Assembly: GCA_000720995.1 (NCBI GenBank)
Contig: JOEL01000016.1
Location: 1-64,000 of the forward strand
Direction of reading: 5' to 3'
DNA from: Streptomyces celluloflavus
GTDB taxonomy: Bacteria > Actinomycetota > Actinomycetes > Streptomycetales > Streptomycetaceae
DNA length: 64,000 nucleotides
The position numbers were made by a program, and so were the translations under genes. Below the pieces are notes generated by a model. It saw only the letters and a list, made by a program, of their open reading frames with translations. It was not told where the DNA came from and did no database searches. Below are positions 18,076-26,917 of this stretch, in pieces. Positions within the stretch are counted from its first letter, which is position 1; each line of letters begins with the position of its first letter.

Positions 18076-18577
18076 TTGGTGATGTAGAGGGCCTGGTCAA
18101 AACGGCAGACCTCTTTCCGGACAGCTTGCACCGCATACCGGACGCTCCAGAATGGTTTTGCGATGAACGGTCCGTTCTCTGCGGGCAAACGGCACTTGGC
18201 GGCATGCGGCCCGGTGGCGCCCGTGACGTGACGGGTCGTCGGGTTTCCGGTCATCGAGCGAATGTCTTATTCTCGTTCTCGGCAGTATAAGGAACTTGTC
18301 AGCGCTGGTGACTTGAGATGCGGAGTGTGTTAAAGCCGCGACTGCCGTACCGGGATTCGCGCCGCGGGCGGTGCCCGAAGCCCAAGAAATCGCCACCCGG
18401 CAGCGGTTGGGAATCGCGGGAGAAACAATCCGGGACTTTGGTCCCGGGTCGCAGGGCGTTGGTCCTCTATTGGCCCGGTCCGGCTTGTGAAAGCGTTCTG
18501 CGCTGCCTGATCATTGTTTTCGGGGGCACGCGCCGGAATGCGGCGCGGCAAAACGCCGCTGCGGGAGAGGGGTTGAG
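18076..18577. other. Divergent regulatory region, exporter / response regulator
   Basis: About 500 bases without a gene. It must hold the promoters of the NRPS operon (minus) and the response regulator (plus). It is richer in A/T than its surroundings. A 13-base palindrome lies at 18165-18177. A T-A-T-A-A-G hexamer near 18286 could be a -10 on the plus strand, but no good -35 accompanies it. Confidence 0.5.
18165..18177. promoter_or_regulatory. 13-bp palindrome, candidate operator
   Basis: GAACGG-T-CCGTTC is a perfect palindrome with six-base arms, about 90 bases upstream of the exporter start in the divergent region. It could be bound by the adjacent LuxR-type regulator. A palindrome this short can arise by chance, so confidence is low. 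Confidence 0.35.
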
Positions 18578-19249
18578 GTGACCGCGTCCGTGCTGATCGT
18601 CGACGATCAGGTCCTCATCAGATCGGGACTGCGGCAACTGGTGGGCGCCTCGCCCGCGTTCGAGGTCGTGGCCGGAGACGGTGCCGAGGCGGTCGCGCAG
18701 GCCAGGGCGCACCGGCCCGATGTGGTGCTGATGGACGTCCGGATGCCGCGGGTGGACGGCGTCGCCGCCACCGCGCAGCTGATGCGCTTCGCGGCTCCGC
18801 CGAAGGTGCTCGTCCTGACCGGTTTCGATGTCGACGACCGGGTGCTGGACGCACTGGAGGCCGGGGCCTGCGGTTTTCTCTTCAAGGACCTCACGCCGTG
18901 GCAACTGGAGACGGCCATGCGCACGGTGCTCGCCGGCGGCCGGGTGATCGCCCCCGCGGTGCTGGACAGCCTGGTGCGCCGCGCCACCGGCCCCGCGCGG
19001 AGCGGGGCCGTACCCGACGGGCTCGGCCGGCTCGGCGGCAGCGAGCGCCGGGTGCTCGCGCTGATCGGGTCCGGGCTGACCAACGCCCAGATCGCCCGCC
19101 GGCTGCATCTGTCGCAGGCGAGCGTGAAGACCTATGTCTCCCGCGCGCTCGCGAAACTCGGCCTGGACAACCGCACCCAGGCGGCCATTCTCGCGTACGA
19201 AGCGGGCCTGGCCGGGACCGAATGCGGGTGGGACACGGACGCGGTCTGA
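18578..19249 (+). CDS. NarL/LuxR-type response regulator (orphan)
   Basis: 223 residues, GTG start with GAGAGGGGTTGAG upstream. Receiver domain residues ~4-120: acidic D9-D10, phospho-acceptor D53 in VVLMDVRMP, and T/K positions in LVLTGF and LFKD. C-terminal LuxR-type helix-turn-helix at ~150-205: ERRVLALIGSGLTNAQIARR, then SQASVKTYVSRALAKLGL. No histidine kinase is adjacent; the nearest kinase-like sequence is the broken CvnA-like relic just downstream. It diverges from the NRPS operon, so it is a good candidate for its pathway regulator. That link is contextual only. Confidence 0.88.
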   Translation: MTASVLIVDDQVLIRSGLRQLVGASPAFEVVAGDGAEAVAQARAHRPDVVLMDVRMPRVDGVAATAQLMRFAAPPKVLVLTGFDVDDRVLDALEAGACGFLFKDLTPWQLETAMRTVLAGGRVIAPAVLDSLVRRATGPARSGAVPDGLGRLGGSERRVLALIGSGLTNAQIARRLHLSQASVKTYVSRALAKLGLDNRTQAAILAYEAGLAGTECGWDTDAV

Positions 19250-19392
19250 ATCCTCTCCGGAAAAATCCGGCCGCCCGCCGGGACGGAAATGCCGTGCACG
19301 CACAGGAGAAAAACCATCTTCCGGTGACACCGGACCCGACTTTTCCCGGACGGAGGGCCGGGCGCGCCTCCCCGGTATGGGCGGCGAGTCCC

Positions 19393-20170
19393 ATGAAAGA
19401 GCCCATGAAGAAGAAGTTGAATTCTGTCCGAAAAGGCGGACGGGGCCGGCCGTCCGCACCCGGCCGCGGCCACTTACGCCCGTCCCGGCCGCGCGACTGG
19501 CGCCTGACGACCCGTATGACCGTCGGCCTCGCGCTCCCCGTAGCGCTCGCTCTCGGCCTCGCCGTGCCCCGCGTCACCCACTCCCTGGACCGCGCCGAAC
19601 GGCTCGCCGGGGACGGGACCACGGTCCGCCTCGTGCTCTCCGCCACCCGGCTCGCGCACGCGCTCCGGAACGAACGCGACCTCGCCGCGCGCACACCCGG
19701 CCGGACCACCGACGGCGTACGCACCCACCGCGCCGTGACGGACCGGGCGCCGGCCGATTTCCGGACCCGCGTCGACCTCGCCGCTGCCGGGCTCCTGTGT
19801 CCGGCGGCGCGCTCCCGCGCCGGGTCCCCCGCCCGACGACGCCCGACGCCCCGCCGGCGGCGTACGACGCGTCCACCGCGGGGACGGCCCCCCGCGCACC
19901 GCAGCCGCGGCCGACGCCCGACGAACTGCGCCGCCGGGTCGACGGATTCCACGGCGGCGCGCGGCGCGGCCGCCGGGCGCCCGGCACGCTCCCCGACGAC
20001 CGGACCACGGGCCACGGCGACGGCCGGCCCGTTAGCCGGAGCGGTACGCCCACGGGCGGTGCACGCGCTACGCGCCGCCGGACACGGGAGCCCGGCAGCG
20101 ACGGGGACGGATACGGGGCCGGGGAGCCGGACCGGGGCGGATCCCCGGACCGGGACCGACGCGAGGAGGG
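19393..20170 (+). pseudogene. Decayed CvnA-like sensor kinase relic
   Basis: From ATG 19393 a frame runs M-K-E-P-M-K-K-K, then DWRLTTRMTVGLALPVALAL (a membrane segment) and a sensor-like helix TRLAHALRNERDLAARTP, as in the N-terminus of conservon CvnA kinases with a nitrate-sensing-type domain. After ~19790 this frame turns into Arg/Pro-rich nonsense. A different frame then becomes protein-like (PPAAYDAS, then PTPDELRRRVDGFH). So at least one frameshift is present, and the kinase core (H-box, ATP-binding domain) is absent. The relic ends directly before the CvnB-like gene, the position of cvnA in a conservon. Two short genes instead of one relic cannot be excluded. Confidence 0.6.
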
Positions 20171-20179
20171 ATGACGCCG

Positions 20180-20671
20180 ATGAACGAGGCACCCACCATG
20201 GACGACAGGGCACCGGCGGGGCACCACCCGGACACCGCACCGGCCGTGACGGCCGCTCCGAAGTCCATCGCCACCGACGTGAACTGGCTGGTCAAGGAGT
20301 TCGCCGAGGTCACGGCCGGAGTACGGCACGCCCTCGCGGTCTCCGCCGACGGGCTGGTGCTCGCCGCCTCCGCCGGGCTGGACCGGGAAGCCGCCGAACG
20401 GCTGTCCGCGGTGGCGGCCGCTCTGACCTCCCTCACCAGGGGTCTGGCCAGCATTTGCGAGACCGGCTGGGTCAACCAGACCGTCATCGACATGGAGGGC
20501 GGCTTCCTCTGTCTGATGACGGCCTCGGACGGCTCCGCCCTCGCCGTACTGACCGAGCCCGGCTGCGATATCGGCTACGTCGCCTACGAAACCGCCCGCC
20601 TGGTCACCCGGGTCGGCGAGGTCCTCACCCCGGAGGTACGGGCGGGCCTCCGCCGGATGATGCTGACCTGA
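20180..20671 (+). CDS. CvnB-like roadblock/LC7 protein
   Basis: 163 residues. The ATG at 20180 is preferred because GGAGG sits ~10 bases upstream; ATG 20171 is too close to that site. After a ~35-residue flexible N-terminus come the CvnB hallmarks: VNWLVKEFAEVTAGVRHALA, SADGLVLAASAGLDREAAER, LSAVAAALTSLTRGLA, then GGFLCLMTASDGSALAVLTE and a C-terminal helix PEVRAGLRRMML. In a complete conservon this protein works with a CvnA kinase, a CvnC DUF742 protein and a CvnD GTPase. Here CvnA is a relic and no CvnC or CvnD follows, so it is an orphan remnant or works with distant partners. Confidence 0.85.
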   Translation: MNEAPTMDDRAPAGHHPDTAPAVTAAPKSIATDVNWLVKEFAEVTAGVRHALAVSADGLVLAASAGLDREAAERLSAVAAALTSLTRGLASICETGWVNQTVIDMEGGFLCLMTASDGSALAVLTEPGCDIGYVAYETARLVTRVGEVLTPEVRAGLRRMMLT

Positions 20672-20979
20672 CCACCGCAGCAGCCTCGCCGGAACCGCAC
20701 CGGGAGTGCCGCCCGACTCCCCGGGTGGGCCCGGCGGCAGGCGGGGCGAGGCACACCGTGCCCTCGTGGCCCGAGGAAACCCCGGAGCATATGCACGTAC
20801 CACGAATCACCGCCTGCCCGCGCCGTCCCCTCGGCCCGTGGGGGCGCCTCGGTATCTCCGAACTCCCTTGGTTCGCGGGCCTGTTCGGGATCCGCGGAGC
20901 GGGCGGCGCCGCCCGCCGGCGCCGGACCTGCGACCTCGGTATCGCACTGCTCGTCGCGCTCGCCGCGTACGTACAGACT

Positions 20980-21440
20980 CGTGAGGTGTGGAGCACCGGT
21001 CCGGTGGGCCGCCCCGGCGCGTCCGCGGCCGTCGCACTGCCCGCCGCGGTGCCCGCCGGGACGTCGACGTACAACCGGGAGCCGTCGACCGCGGTGGTGA
21101 CGGGCTTGCCGGCCGTGTCCACCAGGGAGACCTCGCGCCCCCGGGCATCGGCGTCCACCGTGACCGCGACCTTGTCGGCGCTGGTGGTGACCGTGAGCAG
21201 GCCGAGCCGCTCCCCGCTCTGCCGGCCAGGTCCTTGGCGGTCAACGCGAGGGAGGGCCGGGGCTCTTCGGCGGTCCTGGCGCTGCGCTGGAGGTATCCGG
21301 CGAGCTTCTCGGCCACCGGATCCTTGGCCCGTGCGTCCACATGATCGGAGAACCGCCAGATCGCGGCCGACCGGACACCATCCAAACGCGACGGATCACC
21401 CCCACAGCGGCCAAAGGTTGACCGGCCGGTCATCGAAAGG
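20980..21440 (-). pseudogene. Frameshifted relic of a secreted, beta-rich protein
   Basis: Two minus-strand frames join into one sensible sequence. The first carries SAAIWRFSDHVDARAKDPVA and LAGYLQRSARTAEEPRPSLA and ends near 21230. The second continues with GLLTVTTSADKVAVTVDADA, then REVSLVDTAGKPVTTAVDGS and LYVDVPAGTAA to about 20990. The change of frame near 21225-21235 marks a small indel. The second half resembles Ig-like or carbohydrate-binding tails of secreted enzymes, but no family is recognised. No intact start or ribosome site was found. Confidence 0.5.
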
Positions 21441-21446
21441 AGGGAG

Positions 21447-22418
21447 TCACCGCACCAGGTCGTCGGCGGTGGCGGACTTCCCGCTGAGCAGTCCGGCCGC
21501 CCGGTAGGCATCCTGCTGTTTCATCAACTGGCCGGTGTCGGGGGTCAGCTGCGGATCCCACTGGTACGGCGGGGTGTTGCGCAGCACCTCGATGCTCTGG
21601 CCGGTAGCCTCGGCCAGAATGGCGAGGTTCCGCTCCGACGCCCGCCCCGCGCCCTGGAGTTCGGCGGCACCCTTGCGCAGCGCGGTGAGGAACTTCCGCG
21701 CGGCCGGTTTGCCGGTGAACGCGCGGGAGAAGACCACGCCGGTCGCGGTGGTGCCCTTGGGCGGTACGGCCAGCGGTACCGCCACACCGGCCGCCTCCAT
21801 CGCCGTGGTGAAGGGCGCGGGCGCCAGCGCCGCGGCCACCCCGCCGTCGGCGAGCGCGGTGCGCATATCGGGGATCGAGACGTTGACCACCGTCACGTCC
21901 TTGAGCGTCAGCCCCGACGCCCGCAGGGTGGCGGCCAGCTGATAGCCGCCGGCCGCGCCCGCGCCGCCCGCCACCGCGATCCGGCGCCCGCGCAGCCCGG
22001 CCGCGTCCGTCATCCTCTCGGCGGCCACCAGCCGCTTGGCGACCTCCAGCGCGGTGGGCGAGGGGCGCTCACCGGTCGAGGCGCCCATGGACGCGGCGAC
22101 CTTCACCCCCAGACCCTGGGACACCCCGTTGAACAGACCGGCGGAGAAGCCGGCCACCACCGCCTCCACCTTTCCCGAGGCGGCCAGCGGCACCGCGTCC
22201 TGACCCGCCCGCACCTTCCGCAACTCGACCTTGATGCCCTGCGCCGCGAAGTAGCCCCTGGCCGCGGCGACATACAGCGGGGCGAAGAGCGTGGACGGCA
22301 CATGGGCGACCCGCACCGTGGACCCGTCGGCCCCGCCCGGCCCGCCACCGCCCGTACAGGCGGCGAGCAGACCGAGCGCGGGCAGCAGGGCGAGCAGGGC
22401 AGCGCGGCGGTGACGCAT
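21447..22418 (-). CDS. ABC transporter substrate-binding lipoprotein (NrtA/SsuA/TauA type)
   Basis: 323 residues from ATG 22418 with GGAAGG upstream. Signal peptide of lipoprotein type, with lipobox L-L-A-A-C and acylated Cys21. The mature part reads as a periplasmic-binding fold of the nitrate/sulfonate/taurine family: VRVAHVPSTLFAPLYVAAAR, GYFAAQGIKVELRKV, and a hinge region near VVNVSIPDMRTALADGGVAA. It would capture a small ligand outside the membrane and hand it to the permease encoded next. The exact substrate (alkanesulfonate, taurine, thiamine precursor or other) cannot be read from sequence. Distal gene of a three-gene operon (ATPase, permease, binding protein). Confidence 0.88.
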   Translation of the reverse strand: MRHRRAALLALLPALGLLAACTGGGGPGGADGSTVRVAHVPSTLFAPLYVAAARGYFAAQGIKVELRKVRAGQDAVPLAASGKVEAVVAGFSAGLFNGVSQGLGVKVAASMGASTGERPSPTALEVAKRLVAAERMTDAAGLRGRRIAVAGGAGAAGGYQLAATLRASGLTLKDVTVVNVSIPDMRTALADGGVAAALAPAPFTTAMEAAGVAVPLAVPPKGTTATGVVFSRAFTGKPAARKFLTALRKGAAELQGAGRASERNLAILAEATGQSIEVLRNTPPYQWDPQLTPDTGQLMKQQDAYRAAGLLSGKSATADDLVR

Positions 22419-22516
22419 GGGAGACCTTCCGGGACCGGCGGGGACAACGGTACGAGGTGCGACAGGGGCGGGGGAGGCCGCAGGAGCCGGGGGCCGGGCT
22501 GGGCCGGAGCGCGGGA

Positions 22517-23371
22517 TCATCCGCGCTCCACGGCACGGGCCCGGCGCCCCGGCCACCGCCGGCCGTCGGACCGCCACGGCATGGCTCGGCGTCCGGCCAG
22601 CGTCACGGCGGCGGAGAAGAGCGCGCCCAGCACGGCGACCGCGACCAGCCCCACATACATGCGGTCGGGCTGGAAGAGGGTCCAGGAGTTCCAGATCAGA
22701 TAGCCCAGACCGCTGTCGGACGCCACGAACTCGACGGCCACCACGACCACGACGCCCAGCCCGGCGGCCGTACGCAGCCCGGTCAGCACCCCCGGGAGAG
22801 CGCCCGGCAGCAGTACGAACCGCAGCAGCCGCAGGCCCGACGCGCCGTACGAGCGGGCGGACTCCAGCAGCCGGGGATCGATCTGCCGCACCCCCGCCGC
22901 GGTGTTGATCTGGAGGACGAAGAAGACGGTGATGGCGACCGACAGCACCTTGGGCGTCTCGGTCAGCCCGAAGATCAGGAGCAGCAGCGGCAGCGTGGCG
23001 ATCTTCGGGACGGCGTACAGCGCCGAGAAGAGCGGGCCGAACGCGGCCTCCGCAGTACGCGAGACGCCCATCACGAACCCGGCCAGTGCGCCGGTCACGG
23101 ACCCCAGCGCATAGCCGGGCAGCAGCCGCCGCAGGGTGGCGGCGGTATGCGTGCCCAGCTCGCCGGAGGCGGCCAGATCCCACAGCCGCACGGCGATACG
23201 GGACGGCGGTGGGAACAGCAGGGTGTCGATCGCGCCCGCTCGGGCGGCCAGTTGCCAGGCCAGCAGCAGTCCGGCCGGGACCGCCAGGCCGAGCGCGGTA
23301 CGGCGCCAGGCGGCGCGCCGGGCCCGGACGGCGACGTCGCGCGCGGCGGCCGCGTCCGCGGGGGCGCTCAC
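22517..23371 (-). CDS. ABC transporter permease (SsuC/TauC type)
   Basis: 284 residues. The GTG start at 23371 overlaps the ATPase stop by four bases (GTGA). About six membrane segments, for example TALGLAVPAGLLLAWQLAAR, LLPGYALGSVTGALAGFVMG and ATLPLLLLIFGLTETPKVLS. The cytoplasmic coupling loop reads ESARSYGASGLRLLRFVLLP, the EAA-type contact for the ATPase. It forms the membrane channel for the import system with the two flanking genes. Confidence 0.88.
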   Translation of the reverse strand: MSAPADAAAARDVAVRARRAAWRRTALGLAVPAGLLLAWQLAARAGAIDTLLFPPPSRIAVRLWDLAASGELGTHTAATLRRLLPGYALGSVTGALAGFVMGVSRTAEAAFGPLFSALYAVPKIATLPLLLLIFGLTETPKVLSVAITVFFVLQINTAAGVRQIDPRLLESARSYGASGLRLLRFVLLPGALPGVLTGLRTAAGLGVVVVVAVEFVASDSGLGYLIWNSWTLFQPDRMYVGLVAVAVLGALFSAAVTLAGRRAMPWRSDGRRWPGRRARAVERG

Positions 23372-24144
23372 CGGGCGTGCACCGTGAGCTGGCCGCGCAG
23401 TTCGTCCCAGACCCGGGCGCGCAGCCGGCCGAATTCCGGGCTGTCCTGGATACCGGGATCGCGCGGCCGGGGGAACGGCACCGCGAACTCGTCGGTCAGC
23501 CGGCCCGGACGCGCGGACATCACCAGGACCCGGTCGCCCAGCAGGATCGCCTCGTCGATGGAGTGCGTCACCAGTACCACGGTGGTGCGTTCCTCCTGCC
23601 ACAGGGTCAGCAGCTGTTCCTGCATCAGCCGTCTGGTCTGCGGGTCCAGCGAACCGAGCGGTTCGTCCATCAGGAGCACCGGGCTGCCGGTGGTGAACGC
23701 CCGTGCCAGCGCGAGCCGTTGGCGCATCCCGCCGGAGAGCTGGTCGGGATAGCCGTCCGCGAACTCGGCGAGGTCCATCCGCCGCAGCCACTCGTCGGCG
23801 GCCTGTTCGGCCCGGCGCCGGCGCACCCCCGCCATCCGCAGGCCGAACGCCGCGTTGCTGCGCACCGTCAGCCAGGGCAGTACGGCGAAGTCCTGGAAGA
23901 CGAACGACGCCGACGGGACCGGGGGCCGGCCCGGACGCCGCTCGACCCGGCCCGACGAAGGGTGCTCCAGTCCGCCGAGTATCCGCAGCAGCGTGGACTT
24001 TCCGCACCCCGAGGGGCCGACCACGCAGACGAATTCCCCTTCCCGCACGGTCAGCGACACCCCTTCCAGGGCCCGGACCACCCGGCCGTCACCGGAGAGG
24101 AAGAACTTGCCGAGGTCCTCGGCCGACAGCATGGGGACGGTCAT
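23368..24144 (-). CDS. ABC transporter ATPase (SsuB/TauB type)
   Basis: 258 residues. Walker A GPSGCGKST (~43-51), Q-loop FVFQDFAVLPW, signature LSGGMRQRLALARAF, Walker B VLLMDEPLGSLD, and H-loop VTHSIDEA are all present. First gene of the import operon. The ribosome site before ATG 24144 is weak; ATG 24132 (M-L-S-A-E-D-L-G) is an alternative that would lose four residues. Confidence 0.92.
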   Translation of the reverse strand: MTVPMLSAEDLGKFFLSGDGRVVRALEGVSLTVREGEFVCVVGPSGCGKSTLLRILGGLEHPSSGRVERRPGRPPVPSASFVFQDFAVLPWLTVRSNAAFGLRMAGVRRRRAEQAADEWLRRMDLAEFADGYPDQLSGGMRQRLALARAFTTGSPVLLMDEPLGSLDPQTRRLMQEQLLTLWQEERTTVVLVTHSIDEAILLGDRVLVMSARPGRLTDEFAVPFPRPRDPGIQDSPEFGRLRARVWDELRGQLTVHAR

Positions 24145-24330
24145 GGCCGGACGCTACCCGGGACGCGGACCGGGGACACCGTATGCCGCGGATTGCCCGG
24201 GAGCGGACCCGTCCCCCTGCCCCGGCCCGCCATCGCACCCGTTTCCGGTACGCGACCACCACCTCCCCGCCGTCTCCCGGCAACCGCGCGAACACCATGG
24301 ATTGGTAAAGAAACGGTGGTCAAACCTATT

Positions 24331-24355
24331 CAGGAAGGTACAGGAAGAGACAGGA
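24331..24355 (+). repeat. Three CAGGA repeats at 10-bp spacing upstream of peptidase gene
   Basis: CAGGAAGGTA, CAGGAAGAGA and CAGGATCCCC follow one another with exact 10-base period, starting at 24331, 24341 and 24351. They end 71 bases before the GTG start of the secreted peptidase, in its promoter or leader. One helical turn spacing is what a cooperative regulator would use. Function unknown. Confidence 0.5.
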
Positions 24356-24425
24356 TCCCCCCTGTAGCTCTAGCTCTGTGATCACCGCCGCCGCGGGCGG
24401 CGCACCATGCAGGGGGAACAACCAC

Positions 24426-26072
24426 GTGAGAAGAACAGCAGCGCTCGGTGCCGCCGGCACCCTGGTGACGGGGACGCTCCTCGTCGGCGCGATAGCCCCG
24501 TCCGCCAGCGCGGGCGAGCGCCACCAGGGCGGATCGCCCGAGGCCCGCGGTGTGGTGACCGCCGCCGCGCGCGCCGCCAAGGCGGGCATCGACTGGCAGA
24601 CCTGCCCCGCGGACTGGGGCGTGAGCGCCCCGATCCAGTGCGGCTACGTCACCGTCCCGGTCGACTACGCCAAGCCCAACGGACGCACGATCAAGATCGC
24701 CGTCGACCGGGCCGTGAACACCGGCGGCAAGGCGGAGCGCCAGGGCTCCCTCATCTACAACCCCGGCGGCCCCGGCGGTTCCGGCCTGCGGTTCCCGACC
24801 CGCATCACCAACAAGAGCGCACTGTGGGCCAAGACCGCGCGCGCCTACGACTACGTCGGCTTCGACCCGCGCGGCGTCGGCCACTCCGCGCCGATCTCCT
24901 GCATCGACCCCCAGGAGTTCGTCAAGGCCCCCAAGGCCGACCCGGTGCCGGACAGCGAGGCGGACAAGCGCGCCCAGCGCAAGCTCGCCAAGGCGTACGC
25001 CGACGGCTGCAAGCAGCGCAGCGGTGACCTGCTGCCGTACATGACGACGCTGAACACCGTCCGCGACCTGGACGTCATCCGCGCCGCGCTCGGCGAGAAG
25101 AAGCTCAACTACTTGGGCGTCTCCTACGGCACCTACCTGGGCGCCGTCTACGCCACGCTCTTCCCGGACCACGTCCGCCGGATGCTCGTGGACAGCGTCG
25201 TCAACCCCGCCCGCGAGAAGGTCTGGTACCAGGCCAACCTCGACCAGGACGTCGCCTTCGAGACGCGCTGGGGCGACTGGAAGAAGTGGGTCGCCAAGAA
25301 CGACCCGGCCTACCACATCGGCGACACGCCGCAGAAGGTCCAGGCGCAGTGGGAGAAGCTGCGCGCGACCGCCAAGAAGAACCCGATCGGCGGCGTCGTC
25401 GGCCCCGCCGAGCTGACCGGCTTCTTCCAGAACGCGCCGTACTACGACTCGATGTGGACCTCGGTCGCCGAGGTCTGGAGCGCGTACCTCTCCGGCAACG
25501 AGAAGCCGCTGGTGCAGAACGCCGGACCGGACCTCAAGGACATCGCGGGCAACATCAGCTCGGAGAACGGCAACGCCGTCTACACGGCCGTCGAGTGCAC
25601 CGACACCAAGTGGCCCACCAACTGGAACACCTGGAACCGTGACAACACCCGGGTGCACGCCAAGGCTCCGTTCATGACCTGGTCGAACGCCTGGATGAAC
25701 CTGCCCTGCGCCACCTGGTCGGCCAAGCAGCAGCGGCCGGTCGACGTGAAGTCCGGCAAGGGCCTGCCCAGCGTCCTGATCGTGCAGAGCACCCGTGACG
25801 CGGCCACGCCCTACGAAGGCGCCGTCGAACTGCACAAGCGCCTCAAGGGCTCCCGTCTGATCACCGAGCGGGACGCCGGTTCGCACGGTGTCACCGGTCA
25901 GGTCAACGCCTGCATCAACGACCGGGTCGACGCGTACTTCCTGCACGGTACGACCGACCCGAAGGACGTGACGTGCGCCCCGCACGCCACGCCGCAGCCC
26001 CGTACGCCGGCGGCCAAGACCGCCGCCAAGGGTGTCGCCACGGCCGCCGCCGACCTCCCGGCCGTCCACTGA
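24426..26072 (+). CDS. Secreted tripeptidyl aminopeptidase (alpha/beta hydrolase, S33-type)
   Basis: 548 residues. The GTG at 24426 is chosen because AGGGGGAA lies at the right distance and it begins a proper signal peptide (RRTAALGAAGTLVTGTLLVG, cleavage near A-S-A-G). Catalytic elements: nucleophile in LGVSYGTYLG, oxyanion segment YNPGGPGGSG, acid near VQSTRDAATP, and histidine in ERDAGSHGV. A C-terminal TAP-like region holds the last two. It resembles the Streptomyces SlpD/SlpE and Tap family, which remove tripeptides from extracellular peptides. A strong terminator follows. The protease-inhibitor gene at 29510 lies in the same neighbourhood. Confidence 0.92.
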   Translation: MRRTAALGAAGTLVTGTLLVGAIAPSASAGERHQGGSPEARGVVTAAARAAKAGIDWQTCPADWGVSAPIQCGYVTVPVDYAKPNGRTIKIAVDRAVNTGGKAERQGSLIYNPGGPGGSGLRFPTRITNKSALWAKTARAYDYVGFDPRGVGHSAPISCIDPQEFVKAPKADPVPDSEADKRAQRKLAKAYADGCKQRSGDLLPYMTTLNTVRDLDVIRAALGEKKLNYLGVSYGTYLGAVYATLFPDHVRRMLVDSVVNPAREKVWYQANLDQDVAFETRWGDWKKWVAKNDPAYHIGDTPQKVQAQWEKLRATAKKNPIGGVVGPAELTGFFQNAPYYDSMWTSVAEVWSAYLSGNEKPLVQNAGPDLKDIAGNISSENGNAVYTAVECTDTKWPTNWNTWNRDNTRVHAKAPFMTWSNAWMNLPCATWSAKQQRPVDVKSGKGLPSVLIVQSTRDAATPYEGAVELHKRLKGSRLITERDAGSHGVTGQVNACINDRVDAYFLHGTTDPKDVTCAPHATPQPRTPAAKTAAKGVATAAADLPAVH

Positions 26073-26102
26073 CAGGCACCACCGCACCTCAGCCATGAGG
26101 GC

Positions 26103-26143
26103 ACGCACGGGCGGCCGGGAACTCTCCCGGCCGCCCGTTGCGT
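26103..26143. terminator. Strong bidirectional hairpin after peptidase gene
   Basis: A 14-base perfect stem (ACGGGCGGCCGGGA at 26107-26120 with TCCCGGCCGCCCGT at 26125-26138) closes a four-base ACTC loop. A further ACGC/GCGT extension with one bulge reaches 26103-26143. It lies between convergent genes. Confidence 0.85.
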
Positions 26144-26215
26144 GTCCGCGGACGGCGGCACGGGACCCGGCCGCCGGTCCGGCCGGATCGCGCGGACACA
26201 GGCTCCGCGCCGCCG

Positions 26216-26917
26216 CTACGGAAGGGTGAAGAAGATCATCGGGTTGTGATCGCTGTCGCCCCGGACCGGTTCGTCCAGCCCCACCTCGCCCTTGGTCACC
26301 GCGAGTTGCCGCGTCACCTCCGGGGCCCTGGCGGTCGACGGGGTGAAGAACTCGACGCCCCGCTCGGCCAGCCATTTCACGATGACCGAACCTTCGCTGA
26401 ACGGCTTCGGCCGCGCTCCGTGGAAGACGTCGTGGACGCTGGTGGGCGTGCCGGCCGGGACGGCGGAGAAGAGGTTCTCGATGTACCAGCGGGCGAAACG
26501 CGCGCCGTGGTCCGCGTCGATGAAGAGGTAGTCCGTCGTGGCGGGGATCGCGGCCAGGTGGTCCCGGACGTCCCCCTTGGTGAACGTCCAGCGCTCCGCG
26601 GCGAGTTCGCCGGGAACGTTGCGCACCACGGTGTCCACGATGTCGAACGAGTGCAGCTGCCCGGTTCCGTTGTCGCGCAGCGCGCTCAGCAGCCACTGGG
26701 TGGACCAGCCGTGGAACGTCCCGACCTCCACCACGGTCTCCGGTCGCAGATCGCGCAGCAGCAGATAGCTCACCTCCGCCTCGAAATCGTCGAGCTGAGC
26801 CTTCATCGACTTCCCGCGATCCCGGAGCAACTGCCGCTGCGCGTCCCGTACCTTCCGCAGGTCCTCCGCGTACTTCACATACAGGGTGCGCACATACTCG
26901 ACGGTTATCGCCGCCAT
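26216..26917 (-). CDS. Class I SAM-dependent methyltransferase-like protein (CmcI type)
   Basis: 233 residues from ATG 26917, with GAAGGAG nine bases upstream; the longer frame is rejected. SAM-binding motif I appears as VVEVGTFHGWSTQWLL near residues 66-81. Then come HSFDIVDT and the acidic motif TDYLFIDADHG typical of Methyltransf_24/CmcI-like enzymes. The N-terminal ~45 residues form a charged helix. The substrate is unknown: such genes occur in antibiotic pathways and as stand-alone rhamnosyl or cephamycin-type O-methyltransferases. No biosynthetic genes are adjacent. Confidence 0.78.
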   Translation of the reverse strand: MAAITVEYVRTLYVKYAEDLRKVRDAQRQLLRDRGKSMKAQLDDFEAEVSYLLLRDLRPETVVEVGTFHGWSTQWLLSALRDNGTGQLHSFDIVDTVVRNVPGELAAERWTFTKGDVRDHLAAIPATTDYLFIDADHGARFARWYIENLFSAVPAGTPTSVHDVFHGARPKPFSEGSVIVKWLAERGVEFFTPSTARAPEVTRQLAVTKGEVGLDEPVRGDSDHNPMIFFTLP

